NCBI GenBank assembly: GCA_910583845.1
Contig: CAJUAB010000004.1
Location: 1 to 62,154, forward strand
Length of the DNA stretch: 62,154 nt
Reading direction: 5' to 3'
DNA from: an uncultured Acetatifactor sp.
Lineage (GTDB): Bacteria; Bacillota; Clostridia; Lachnospirales; Lachnospiraceae
How positions within the stretch are numbered: the stretch's first letter is position 1; each line of letters opens with the position of its first letter. The notes under the pieces were generated by a model. The model was not told the origin of the DNA. It was given only the letters and a program-made list of their open reading frames with translations, and searched no databases. Made by a program: the position numbers and the translations under genes. Shown piece after piece: positions 32,489-41,604 of the stretch.

Positions 32489-34624
32489 TTATTCTATCAA
32501 TCCCACCGGATCAAGTATCAGCGCGATGCTGCCGTCCCCCAGCTGTGTACAGCCGGAAAGGCCCTTTACTTTCTTGATATAAGAGGGAATGGGTTTCACC
32601 ACAATCTCCTGCTCGCCTATCAGTTTATCCACAAAGAGACAGATGGCTTTCCCTTCCACTTCAAAAATCAGCATCATGCCGTCTTCCACTGATTTCCGAT
32701 AATCCTTCAGGCCGTACCACTCTCCCAGCCGAAGCACAGGGTAGCATTCTCCCCGGATCATGATATACTCATCACCGTTGGGCTCATGAATCATCATGTT
32801 CTCCCTGACGCTGACAAACTGCTTGACAACACCGGTCTCCACCACAAAGGACGAGGTCCCTGCCTCCATCACAATTCCGTCTATGATGGCCAGGGTGAGA
32901 GGAATCTTAAGGGTCATGGTGGTTCCCATCCCGGCTTCACTCTCAATCTCCAGCGCGCCGCCGATGGTCTGAATGTTCTGCACTACCACATCCATTCCCA
33001 CCCCGCGTCCCGAATACTCTGTCACCTGTTCATTGGTGGAGAATCCGGGCAGTGTGATGAATTTGAACACTTCCTTGTCTGTATACTCGCTGTCCAGCCT
33101 GCCGTCATCCAAAAGTCCCTGTTTTCTGGCTTTTGCCAGGATCTTTGCCCGGTCCAGGCCCTTTCCGTTGTCCGTCACGCTGATCCACACTTTGCCGGCC
33201 TCCGTCTTGGCAGAGAGAGTTACCTTTCCCTTGTCCGGCTTGCCGCTCTCCTTGCGCTCCGCGTTGGTCTCAATGCCGTGGTCCACCGCATTTCGCACCA
33301 GGTGCATAAGGGGATCTGAAATATTCTCAATGATATTCTTATCTACCTCTGTGTGCTCGCCGATCATCTCAAAATCAATATCCTTGCCCAGCTTGCGGGA
33401 GACATCGAATACAATACGGTTCATTTTCTGGAACAGATTCGTCAGAGGCATCATCCGCATGGACATAATCACATTCTGCAGGTCCGTGGAAATCTTGGAC
33501 ATCTGTCCCGCCGCCTTGTTGAAATTGGGGAGATTGAGCCCCGGCACTTTCAGATCGGGATTCTGCAGCACCGTTGACTCCGCAATCACCAGCTCACCGA
33601 TCAGATCCATCAGCTGATCCATCTTGGACACATTGACACTGATGAACGCGTCCTTTGCCCCCTTCTGCTTATCCTTCGCAAGTTTCTTGGGACGCCCGGG
33701 CTCCTTGGTCTGGATGACAAAGTCACCGGGAGCCATCTGCGGTTTCTCGGTCTCTTTCTTCTCAGCAGCCTGCTCCGCCTTGGCCTCAATGGCCTCCACA
33801 CTGGACTCCAGGTCAATCCGGGGCGGCTGGTTCCCAAAATCAAATCCCAGCAGGAACTCCTCAGCCTTACATTCATAGACATCCACTTTCTCGATGTCAT
33901 AACCCACGCCTATCAGATCTCTGATCTCCGCCTCTGTACACTGCGCCTGGAGCAGGATCTTGAAGCCCTCCTTCAGAATCGTCTCCCCGCTGGACTCATC
34001 GGAAATAATATCCTCGGGGGAATACAGCAGATCCTCTGCGATCTCTTTCATCGCGTAAACCACCTTGTAGGCGTGGATATTGGCCATCACGGTATCCGGA
34101 GAGAATGTGATATATACCTTATAGAAGCGACTGGCATCCGTGGCAACGGGAGCGATGTAGAACTGCTTGGGCTCTTCATGCACGTTCTCCGGCATCAAAG
34201 CGTCCTCCCCCACCCCCTGCTTGAGGGCCTCCAGAAAAGCATCCAGTTCCTTGATGATGCTGCTCGGATCTCCGTCGGCAGTGTTTCCGTTACGGATCTT
34301 ATCCATTTCTTCTGTGATGAAATCCGCCACTTCCAGCACATGTTCCACCAGCTTTAAATGCGGCACATGCTCAGGATGGGACTCTCTCAGGTAAAAGAAT
34401 ACATCTTCCAGTTTATGGGAAATCGCAGTGATGTTATCAAACATCATAATGCCCGAAGATCCCTTTATAGTATGCATGGTACGGAATATCTCATTGATGC
34501 TGTCCTGGTCGAAGCACTCAGCGTCTTTCTGCTCCAATACCATTTCCTGCAACTGCTCCAGAAGCTGTTCGTTCTCAAACAGATAGATGTCCAACATTCC
34601 TTCTGTGTTAAATTCTTCAGCCAT
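32489..34624 (-). CDS. cheA: Chemotaxis histidine kinase CheA
   Basis: A 711-residue CheA: P1 Hpt domain with His51 (MHTIKGSSG), a P2-like middle (residues ~150-260), a Lys/Glu-rich linker, dimerisation P3 (~330-395: FISVNVSKMDQLMDLIGELVIAES), catalytic P4 with N box NAVDHGIETN, G1 VTDNGKGLD and G2 GRGVGMDVV, and CheW-like P5 to the end. It phosphorylates CheY- and CheB-type partners encoded upstream. First stop TAG at 32489; starts 31 bases after the CheY-like gene. Confidence 0.96.
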   Translation of the reverse strand: MAEEFNTEGMLDIYLFENEQLLEQLQEMVLEQKDAECFDQDSINEIFRTMHTIKGSSGIMMFDNITAISHKLEDVFFYLRESHPEHVPHLKLVEHVLEVADFITEEMDKIRNGNTADGDPSSIIKELDAFLEALKQGVGEDALMPENVHEEPKQFYIAPVATDASRFYKVYITFSPDTVMANIHAYKVVYAMKEIAEDLLYSPEDIISDESSGETILKEGFKILLQAQCTEAEIRDLIGVGYDIEKVDVYECKAEEFLLGFDFGNQPPRIDLESSVEAIEAKAEQAAEKKETEKPQMAPGDFVIQTKEPGRPKKLAKDKQKGAKDAFISVNVSKMDQLMDLIGELVIAESTVLQNPDLKVPGLNLPNFNKAAGQMSKISTDLQNVIMSMRMMPLTNLFQKMNRIVFDVSRKLGKDIDFEMIGEHTEVDKNIIENISDPLMHLVRNAVDHGIETNAERKESGKPDKGKVTLSAKTEAGKVWISVTDNGKGLDRAKILAKARKQGLLDDGRLDSEYTDKEVFKFITLPGFSTNEQVTEYSGRGVGMDVVVQNIQTIGGALEIESEAGMGTTMTLKIPLTLAIIDGIVMEAGTSSFVVETGVVKQFVSVRENMMIHEPNGDEYIMIRGECYPVLRLGEWYGLKDYRKSVEDGMMLIFEVEGKAICLFVDKLIGEQEIVVKPIPSYIKKVKGLSGCTQLGDGSIALILDPVGLIE

Positions 34625-34655
34625 ACTTTCTCCTTTCCTGTAAATTTTTATCAGA

Positions 34656-35048
34656 TTATATCAGGCCCAGCTTTTTCATGGCCTGCTCAAATCTCTCCTT
34701 GTCAATGGGCTTGCCCGAATAGATTGTACAACCAAGTTCAAATGCCATCTTCACATTTTTCTCATCGTTGAGCGCTGTGGTCATGATCACCTTCGCCCGC
34801 TGATCCTCCGCGATTCCCCTGTCCTTTTCCAGATTCCTGATGCCCATCAGCGCCTGATAACCGTCCATGACCGGCATCATGATATCCAGACAAACCAGAT
34901 CATAGGGTTCGCCATCCTCCAGCGCCATCATGAAAGCGTCCACGGCCTCCATTCCATCCACGGTGACATCGCACTCACCGTACTTGGACAGAAAACTCAC
35001 CATAAATTTTCTTGTGACAAAGTCATCCTCAGCCAATAAAATCTTCAT
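34656..35048 (-). CDS. CheY-like single-domain response regulator
   Basis: A 130-residue receiver: Asp8-Asp9 acidic pocket, phosphoacceptor Asp55 (LVCLDIMMPVMDG), Thr in IMTTALND and Lys in YSGKPID. It lies directly before cheA in the operon. The IYSGKPI end and IMMPVMDG core are closer to stand-alone relay receivers than to flagellar-motor CheY, so the output may be the HD-GYP or kinase partners, not a motor; this is inference. Confidence 0.9.
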   Translation of the reverse strand: MKILLAEDDFVTRKFMVSFLSKYGECDVTVDGMEAVDAFMMALEDGEPYDLVCLDIMMPVMDGYQALMGIRNLEKDRGIAEDQRAKVIMTTALNDEKNVKMAFELGCTIYSGKPIDKERFEQAMKKLGLI

Positions 35049-35117
35049 ATTTACCTCTTTTCTGCATCCCGCAGGCAGCGCCCGCGAATTTGCGTTGATA
35101 TACCTTCCTGTCAGATT

Positions 35118-36152
35118 CTACATTCTGTTCAGCACCGCGTAGGCCCTCTTGGCCACGTCCTGCAGTTTTTCCTGATACTCCACGGCACCCAGATCATAAG
35201 CCACCTTGGGCATCCCATACACCACGCAGGTGGACTCATCCTGTCCGATGGTCCGGGCGCCTGCCTTGCGCATCTCCAGCAAGCCCCTCGCGCCGTCTCC
35301 GCCCATACCCGTCAGAATGATGCCCAGCGCCCTGGGCCCGGCTACCTTTGCCACCGAGTCAAACAGCACATCCACCGACGGACAATGCCCATTGACCTTC
35401 GGTCCCGCCTTGCACTCCACCTGATAGACGCCATTTACCTTAACCAGACGCATATGTCTGTCGCCGCCGGGGGCAATCAGCACGTGCCCGGGCTTTACCT
35501 GATCTCCCGTCTCCGCCTCCTTGACAATCACCCTGCACTGGTTATCCAGTCTTTTGGCATACATATTGGTGAATCCCGGGGGCATATGCTGCACGATCAC
35601 AACGCCGGGAATATCCGTGCCGAAATTCTGGACCACGGAAAAGATTGCCTCCGTACCGCCGGTGGAAGCCCCGATCGCCACCACCAGATCCCTTCCCTTG
35701 GCGGTAAGCGCCGATGACTGTTCCATCTGATGCATGGCCTTCTGCTTGATCTGACTGATATTCGCGGTGGAGGCAATTTTGATTTTCACCAGCAGCTCCG
35801 TCTGAATAAACGCTTCCAGCTGCTCCCGTGACGACACCGCAGGCTTTGCCACAAAGTCTACGGCTCCCGCGTTCAGCGCGTCAAATACTTTGTCACTCAA
35901 AGAACTGATCACCACCACCGGAAGCGGATATTGCGGCATCAGTTTGCGCAGGAACTCTATACCGTTCATCCTGGGCAGTTCAACGTCCAGAGTCATGACA
36001 TCCGGCTTATGCGCGATAATCGCATCCCTGGCCTCATAGGGATCTCTCGCAGTGGCTACCACCTGTATGGCCGGGTCCCGGTTGAGGTTCTGCACCAGCA
36101 GTTCCCGGAACACCATGGAATCCTCAACTACCAATACTTTAATCGGCTGCAT
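35118..36152 (-). CDS. cheB: Chemotaxis methylesterase CheB
   Basis: A 344-residue CheB: receiver (MQPIKVLVVEDSMVFRELLVQ; phosphoacceptor in TLDVELPRMNG) and methylesterase domain with GASTGGTEAIFSVVQNF (Ser), HMPPGFTNMYA (His) and GMGGDGARGL (Asp). It removes methyl groups from the MCP. I start at ATG 36152 (GGGGGATG ribosome site), not at 36206. Lies 16 bases after cheR. Confidence 0.95.
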   Translation of the reverse strand: MQPIKVLVVEDSMVFRELLVQNLNRDPAIQVVATARDPYEARDAIIAHKPDVMTLDVELPRMNGIEFLRKLMPQYPLPVVVISSLSDKVFDALNAGAVDFVAKPAVSSREQLEAFIQTELLVKIKIASTANISQIKQKAMHQMEQSSALTAKGRDLVVAIGASTGGTEAIFSVVQNFGTDIPGVVIVQHMPPGFTNMYAKRLDNQCRVIVKEAETGDQVKPGHVLIAPGGDRHMRLVKVNGVYQVECKAGPKVNGHCPSVDVLFDSVAKVAGPRALGIILTGMGGDGARGLLEMRKAGARTIGQDESTCVVYGMPKVAYDLGAVEYQEKLQDVAKRAYAVLNRM

Positions 36153-36168
36153 ACATCCATCATCCCCC

Positions 36169-36975
36169 CTATGCTTTCCTGAATATTGATGGCTGCACCA
36201 ACTCAAAAGGAATCTGCGTCCGGTCCAGGGTTTCCGTCATGCCAATAAAGAGATAACCGCCCGGCTCCAGAAAATCATAAACTTTTTGAAGCAGCTCATT
36301 CTTCGTGTTCTCATCAAAGTATATCATAACATTTCTCAAAAAGATAGTGTGCATTCTCCTCTTGAAGGGAAAAGGAGACATCAGGTTGAACTGGCGGAAG
36401 ATTACTTCCTGCTTGAGCTCATCCTTGACCTGAAAAGTACCCTCCTGTGTTTTCTTGAAAAAATGCCTCTTCCACTGTTCCGGAATACTTTTGAGATGCT
36501 CCTCCGTATAAATACCCGCAACCGCCTGCTGCAACGCTTTGGTGGATATATCCGTGGCCAGCACCTTGGTGTCCCAGGACGAGGCATCCAGTCCGAAAAA
36601 ATCCTTGAGGGTCATGGCGATCATATAGGGCTCCTCGCCGGTGGACGCGGCACCGCACCAGATCCGCAGATCCCGGGTCCTTTGCTCCCTCTGCCGCAGC
36701 TGCGGCAGCACCACGTTTTTAAAAAATTCAAAATGTTCAAATTCCCTCATGAAATAGGTATGATTCGTGGTCAGCAGATTCACCAGCTGCTTCTCCAGCT
36801 GCCCGGAACTGTCCTTCTCCATATCGTTCATGTAAGCGTTGAAGCTGCTCCAGCCTCCTGACTTAATGTGGTTTTCAAGTCTGCCGTTCATAATGACCTT
36901 CTTCTGGCTCAGGTCAATACCGTAGCGCTGTTTCATATAGCGCGCAATCCTTAAAAACTCCTCATCCGTCATCAT
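36169..36975 (-). CDS. cheR: Chemotaxis methyltransferase CheR
   Basis: A 268-residue CheR: helical N-terminal part, then the SAM-binding domain (WCGAASTGEEPYMIAMTL; VLATDISTKALQQA; FRNVMIYFDENTK-type FLRNVMIYFD). It methylates MCP glutamates. ATG at 36975 with GGAGG upstream. No pentapeptide tether partner was noted on the MCP C-terminus. Confidence 0.95.
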   Translation of the reverse strand: MMTDEEFLRIARYMKQRYGIDLSQKKVIMNGRLENHIKSGGWSSFNAYMNDMEKDSSGQLEKQLVNLLTTNHTYFMREFEHFEFFKNVVLPQLRQREQRTRDLRIWCGAASTGEEPYMIAMTLKDFFGLDASSWDTKVLATDISTKALQQAVAGIYTEEHLKSIPEQWKRHFFKKTQEGTFQVKDELKQEVIFRQFNLMSPFPFKRRMHTIFLRNVMIYFDENTKNELLQKVYDFLEPGGYLFIGMTETLDRTQIPFELVQPSIFRKA

Positions 36976-37069
36976 AGTACTGTTCCTCCATTGCACTTTC
37001 TTTATATTCTTTATGCCCCGGCGTCCGTACAATCATCCCGGTCGACGCCTCGTCTCAGGCTTTTCGCGC

Positions 37070-37104
37070 GAGTATGTCTGAAAAATGCTTTTTCAAACAC
37101 GCTC
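37070..37104 (-). terminator. Hairpin between the HD-GYP gene and cheR
   Basis: Sixteen-base arms (37070-37085 and 37089-37104) with three mismatches and a 3-base loop, starting on the stop codon of the HD-GYP gene. The A/T core would act as a weak terminator or processing point and could lower expression of the che genes compared with the upstream part. Confidence 0.5.
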
Positions 37105-38165
37105 TAGCGCAGCTGTCTGGCAACTTTGCAGAATATGCCGAAAATGTGGGGGTTGAATCTTTGCTCAGCCTCTCGCTGCATAATCTCCAGTGCCTTTTCC
37201 CTGTCATAGCCCTGACGGTAGCTTCTGTTTTCTGTCAGGGCGCAATACATACTTGACATGGCGACGATCTGCGCAGCCAGCGGTATCTCATTTCCTTTCT
37301 TTCCCTCGGGATAACCGCTTCCGTCCCAGTTCTCATGGTGGAAATGAGTGATATCCTCTGAAATCTGTATAAAATCATTGTAATCGCTGGTAACCTTCAA
37401 ATCCTCAAGGAGTTTGGTCCCGATCCGGGTGTGTCCCTTCATCTGTTCCCGCTCTTCCTCGCTTAAGCCCGACTGTTTTTGCAGGATCTCCTTGGGAACG
37501 CCTATATTGCCGATATCGCACAGCGGTGCCGCGAACTCCACAGTCTCCACAAAGCTGTCCGATATCTGGTCTTCAAACAGCGGCGACAGCTGCATGCTCT
37601 GAGCCAGTATGCGGCAATTGTACCGCATCCTCTCTATGTAATCGTCGGCATGCCAGGAGTTCTCCGCCGCCACACCGGCCAGGGCATACAATACGCTTTT
37701 CCGCTCCTCCTCCATCTGCCGCAGCTGTTCATTGACGGAAGCCTGCAGGCGTCTGTTGGCCTCCTTGATGCCCTTGGTGGCCTCGTACAGTTTCAGATGG
37801 ACATTGACCCGGGCCTGCACCAGTTCCGGAATAAAGGGCTTGGTTATATAATCCCCGCCTCCCAGATCAAACCCCCTGACAATGTCCTTGGGATTGTCAA
37901 AGGCAGATATGAAAATAATGGGAATACCCTTGGTCTCCACATTGGCTTTCAGTACCCTGCACAGCTCGTAGCCATCCATCTCCGGCATGGAGATATCTGT
38001 CAGAACCAGATTCGGCAGTTCTTCCCGGACCCGTTCCAGAGCCTGTAAACCGTTCTCGGCCAGCACGGTCTTGCACCCCATATCCCCTATGATCTCGCCA
38101 AGGATCACACGGTTGGTCTCCACGTCATCCACAATCAGGACAACACCCCTTGCACGGTCTCTCAT
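37104..38165 (-). CDS. Response regulator with degenerate HD-GYP domain
   Basis: A 353-residue protein: receiver (Asp57 in LVLTDISMPEMDG), a linker helix, and an HD-GYP-type domain. The GYP motif HHENWDGSGYPEGKKGNEIPLAAQIVA is complete, but the HD motif reads CDIGNIG (normal HDIGKIG) and the late metal ligand region reads MSSMYCALT (normal VDVYDAL). So several metal ligands are missing and cyclic di-GMP phosphodiesterase activity is unlikely; it may bind the nucleotide or a partner. An intact HD-GYP regulator lies two genes upstream. Confidence 0.88.
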   Translation of the reverse strand: MRDRARGVVLIVDDVETNRVILGEIIGDMGCKTVLAENGLQALERVREELPNLVLTDISMPEMDGYELCRVLKANVETKGIPIIFISAFDNPKDIVRGFDLGGGDYITKPFIPELVQARVNVHLKLYEATKGIKEANRRLQASVNEQLRQMEEERKSVLYALAGVAAENSWHADDYIERMRYNCRILAQSMQLSPLFEDQISDSFVETVEFAAPLCDIGNIGVPKEILQKQSGLSEEEREQMKGHTRIGTKLLEDLKVTSDYNDFIQISEDITHFHHENWDGSGYPEGKKGNEIPLAAQIVAMSSMYCALTENRSYRQGYDREKALEIMQREAEQRFNPHIFGIFCKVARQLR

Positions 38166-38223
38166 ATTCCGCCCCCTTTCTCACAATCAGAATGTCCCGG
38201 TCCGCAGTCCGGAATTATATTGC

Positions 38224-39648
38224 TCAAGATTCCCCTCCGATCAGAGATTTGAGGGTATCCATACCTGTGGCTATTCTGTCATAGTTTTCCTTTTGAATGG
38301 CCATCTTAAGCCGCAGCACCGCACGGCTCACCTCCTGGGGGGCATCCGCGGTAAGCTGCCGGATGGTCTCCATAAACATTTCCGCCTTCTCCCAGTTCTC
38401 CATCTCCACCGAGAGAATCAATTTGGAAAGATTCTTCTGCAGCGCTTCGAGGTTGGATGCCGTTCCGTAATGAGACGCGTCCTGTTCCTCCCGGGGAGCG
38501 CTCTCCGGGACGGATACCAGGGGCCTGGGCTGTACGGAATCTTCTTCCTCCTGCTCTGTCTCCGGGTCACACCCCACCCATACGGAAAAAGAGAACGTGG
38601 TCCCCCTCCCCTTTACGCTCTCTACATTAATGCTGCCGTCCATCAGTTCCACCAGCTGTCGGCAGATGGAAAGGCCCAGACCTGTCCCCCCGTATTTCCG
38701 GGAAGTGGAAGCATCCACCTGGGAAAAACTCTGAAACAGTTTTTCCTGATCCTTTGGTTCGATGCCGATTCCCGTATCGCTCACCAAAAAGAAAAGCTCC
38801 TGAGAATCCCCTGTCTGCGCCGTCTTGATGACTTCCAGCGTAATCTTTCCCACGCTTGTAAACTTCTGGGCGTTGGACAACAGATTGTTCAGAACCTGAA
38901 CAATCCGCAGCTCATCTCCCACCACATACTCCGGCACATTGGGAGAAACCGTCACAAAGAAATCCAGCCCCTTCTCCGTGATACGCCCCTTGTGGCTGGC
39001 CATCACATAGTCTATCGTGTTGCGAATGGAAAACCGGGTTTTCTCAAGCAGAAACTTCCCCGCCTCCAGCTTGGAAAAATCCAGGATATTATTGATAATC
39101 TTATTCATCTCTCCGCAGCAGCGCTCAATCAGCTGCAGCTTGCGGAGTTTGTCCTTCTCTGTCTCCAGGGGCATCAACTCCCTGATCTGTCCCGAAATCC
39201 CATTCACCGGTGTGCGCAGTTCGTGGGTCACATTGGCCACGAACTCCGACTTGACCCGCATGGCGTCCTGAGCCTCCTGCTTCACCTGCTCCAGCTCATG
39301 GCTTAAAAATTCCTTTTCCAGCACATCGTTGGCCATACAGATATAACCGTCCGCCTCTCCCTGGCGCAGAACCCGCACATCCGCGGGAAAACAGGTCTGA
39401 TTTTTGCGGTACGCTGTCATATGGTGAGTTTCCATGCCAAAAGGATGGAGCGCCCTGAAGCCGCCATCCTCCTTCTGGAACGCTCCCGGGAATACAGTGC
39501 CTGCAAAAAGACCCTCCAGCCCCTGGTCATATCCCAGCTTCTCTCTCGCCGCGGCATTGCTGTATGTAATCAGTCCCTCCCCGTCAAACGCCAGAATGAT
39601 CTCCAATACATTCTCAAAGGGACTCATATCCAAACTCTTCTGACACAT
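38224..39648 (-). CDS. PAS-domain sensor histidine kinase
   Basis: A 474-residue soluble kinase: PAS-like N-terminal domain (~1-110), coiled coil, HisKA with the H box VANVTHELRTPVNGISGQI, and HATPase (N box NNLLSNAQKFTS, G1 DTGIGIE, F box FQSFSQVD, G2 GGTGLGLSI). It ends in a ~110-residue tail that looks helical without a clear His. No membrane segment. Likely partner of the HPt and receiver proteins of this cluster as a phosphorelay. Confidence 0.9.
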   Translation of the reverse strand: MCQKSLDMSPFENVLEIILAFDGEGLITYSNAAAREKLGYDQGLEGLFAGTVFPGAFQKEDGGFRALHPFGMETHHMTAYRKNQTCFPADVRVLRQGEADGYICMANDVLEKEFLSHELEQVKQEAQDAMRVKSEFVANVTHELRTPVNGISGQIRELMPLETEKDKLRKLQLIERCCGEMNKIINNILDFSKLEAGKFLLEKTRFSIRNTIDYVMASHKGRITEKGLDFFVTVSPNVPEYVVGDELRIVQVLNNLLSNAQKFTSVGKITLEVIKTAQTGDSQELFFLVSDTGIGIEPKDQEKLFQSFSQVDASTSRKYGGTGLGLSICRQLVELMDGSINVESVKGRGTTFSFSVWVGCDPETEQEEEDSVQPRPLVSVPESAPREEQDASHYGTASNLEALQKNLSKLILSVEMENWEKAEMFMETIRQLTADAPQEVSRAVLRLKMAIQKENYDRIATGMDTLKSLIGGES

Positions 39649-39700
39649 AGAATCTTTCCTCTGTCCTCATAACCGGAACTCACCCAAATAAATTCTCCAC

Positions 39701-39730
39701 AAAAAACAACGAACCCCGCATTGTGGTTCC
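39701..39730 (-). terminator. Terminator between the two reverse-strand signalling subclusters
   Basis: On the reverse strand GGAACC (39730-39725) pairs with GGGTTC (39716-39711), followed by GTTGTTTTTT (39710-39701). It lies 23 bases after the HD-GYP gene stop. The HPt and first HD-GYP genes may thus be a separate unit, or partly read through. Confidence 0.65.
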
Positions 39731-39752
39731 GCTGTTTTTATGTATGGAAACA

Positions 39753-40889
39753 TTAATTCGAAAAATCAAACATTTTGATCACTTCCACTATATTGAAGAA
39801 ATCTTCCTTGGCCAGCTGGAAGCATTCGATTACATCCGGCGAGAACTGCCCACACTCTCCGCCGAGAATCATCTGGTATGCCAGAGAATTACCGTACACG
39901 CCCTTGTAAACCCTCTCGCTTACCAATGCGTCATACACGTCCACAATGGATACGATCTGCGCGCTGATGGGAATCTGATCTCCCACAAGATGATCCGGAT
40001 AACCGTTCCCGTCCCATCTCTCATGGTGCCACCGGCAGATCTCATAGCAATAACGGTAAAATTCATCTGTCTGTGTCCTGCGGAACTTCTCCAGAATGTC
40101 GCAGCCGATGACAGGATGGGTTTTAATCACCTCGAACTCCTCCGGCGTCAGGCGCGCGGGTTTCAGCAGAATCGCGTCCGGAATGCCGATCTTGCCGATA
40201 TCATGCAGCGCCGAGGCCCTGGCGATGGCGTCAATCTGTGATTTTGTCAGGCCATACTTGGGGAAATATTTCTCCATATACTTGAGCAGTATCCTCGTAA
40301 AATATTTGATACGGCGTATATGCTCCCCGGTCTCCAGACTCCTGAACTCTACTACGGAGCTGAGCGCGTCTATCATAAACTCGTTATTGTCCTGGATTTT
40401 CTTCTGCTGGGAGAGAATCTCTATCTCCTGCTCCTTCAGACGCACCTCCATATTGTGCTTGTTCTGATACAGTTCCACGATATTGTTCGCCCTGCGCTTT
40501 ACAATATCCGGGTAAAAAGGCTTATGTATCACGTCGGCTATGCCATATGCATACGCCCTGTCCTCACTGTTCCGGACTGTCTCGCTGGTGATCAGGATCA
40601 CCGGGAGGTGCTGGATCATATCCTCGGACTTCATATATTCCAGTACGCCAAACCCGTCCATCTGCGGCATGACAATATCAAGCAGCACCAGCACAAGATC
40701 CTCATTGGCCTTGATCTGCTCTATGGCTTCCTGACCGTTGCTGGCCTGGAGTGTGACATATTCATCCTGGAACAGGTTATCCAGTATAACCCTGTTTACC
40801 TCTTCATCGTCCACGATCAGAATTTTCTGCTTTTCCGTCCTGGTCTTGTTTACCTCTTCCTCTACAATCACGATCTTCTGCTCATCCAT
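39753..40889 (-). CDS. Response regulator with HD-GYP domain (cyclic di-GMP phosphodiesterase)
   Basis: About 378 residues: an acidic N-terminal lead, receiver (phosphoacceptor ~Asp71 in LLDIVMPQMDG), coiled coil, and a complete HD-GYP domain: ASALHDIGKIGIPDAIL, HHERWDGNGYPDHLVGDQIPISAQIVSIVDVYDAL. It should hydrolyse cyclic di-GMP under phosphorylation control. The start is uncertain: ATG at 40889 has AGAAGG very close; an upstream start at 40943 is possible. Confidence 0.88.
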   Translation of the reverse strand: MDEQKIVIVEEEVNKTRTEKQKILIVDDEEVNRVILDNLFQDEYVTLQASNGQEAIEQIKANEDLVLVLLDIVMPQMDGFGVLEYMKSEDMIQHLPVILITSETVRNSEDRAYAYGIADVIHKPFYPDIVKRRANNIVELYQNKHNMEVRLKEQEIEILSQQKKIQDNNEFMIDALSSVVEFRSLETGEHIRRIKYFTRILLKYMEKYFPKYGLTKSQIDAIARASALHDIGKIGIPDAILLKPARLTPEEFEVIKTHPVIGCDILEKFRRTQTDEFYRYCYEICRWHHERWDGNGYPDHLVGDQIPISAQIVSIVDVYDALVSERVYKGVYGNSLAYQMILGGECGQFSPDVIECFQLAKEDFFNIVEVIKMFDFSN

Positions 40890-41055
40890 ACCTTCTAATC
40901 CCCATGAATTCTGAAATTTGCCTGCTTTTTCCTTATGAAACACGGCACCCGCCGCCTGACAGGTTCACGAACAATCTTAACATATCCACTCCGGAATGTC
41001 AATAATCCGCGCCTTTATCTTTGCGGATGAACCTGCTTTTCCGTCAAGAAAAGTC

Positions 41056-41421
41056 TCAATTTCCAATTAACCCCATAAAGCGCCCGTAGGCCTCTTCCAA
41101 CGCCGCTCTCTGCGCTGCCACCTGGTCGGTATCCACTTCCGAAGGTGTCTTTCCCCGAAGCAGTTCCGTGAGAGCCGATACCGGCTTACAGACCGGGTCC
41201 AGGCCCAGATTGGCGCTCACTCCCTTGAGTGTATGCGCGTATTTAAAGGCCTCCTCATAATTCCCCTGGTCCAGGCACTCCGTCAGGCCCGCATAATTCT
41301 GATCATCCTTGAACTTCAGCAGGAACTTTAAAAAGAGCGCTTCATTTCCCATAAAGCGGTGCAGCGTTCCCTCTACATCCGCGCCGTTCTCGATCAGTTT
41401 CTGTTTAAGTGATTCGTCCAT
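41056..41421 (-). CDS. HPt domain phosphotransfer protein
   Basis: A 121-residue stand-alone HPt with phosphoacceptor His63 in YAHTLKGVSANLGLD. It would pass phosphate between the PAS kinase and the receiver proteins. First gene of the signalling cluster; 166 bases lie between it and the next gene. Confidence 0.9.
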   Translation of the reverse strand: MDESLKQKLIENGADVEGTLHRFMGNEALFLKFLLKFKDDQNYAGLTECLDQGNYEEAFKYAHTLKGVSANLGLDPVCKPVSALTELLRGKTPSEVDTDQVAAQRAALEEAYGRFMGLIGN

Positions 41422-41595
41422 TGTACACCGTTCCTTTCTGTTCTTATATCTCTTTCCGGCATTTGCGGAGCTCGCCCCGCTCCATTCCCGTTCCGCAAAA
41501 ACGGCGTTTCTCCTGTCGTTGTAAACGTCCGATCCTCTGCCAGCGTGTCGTTATTTTATTATATCGGAAGATGGGATGCATTGCAAGAGACATGA
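41422..41595. other. Short non-coding stretch before the insertion sequence
   Basis: Holds the promoter region of the HPt gene (not placed) and, at 41575-41604, a possible ATG and first codons of the frame that the insertion sequence disrupted. Confidence 0.4.
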
Positions 41596-41604
41596 CCGGT
41601 ATTT

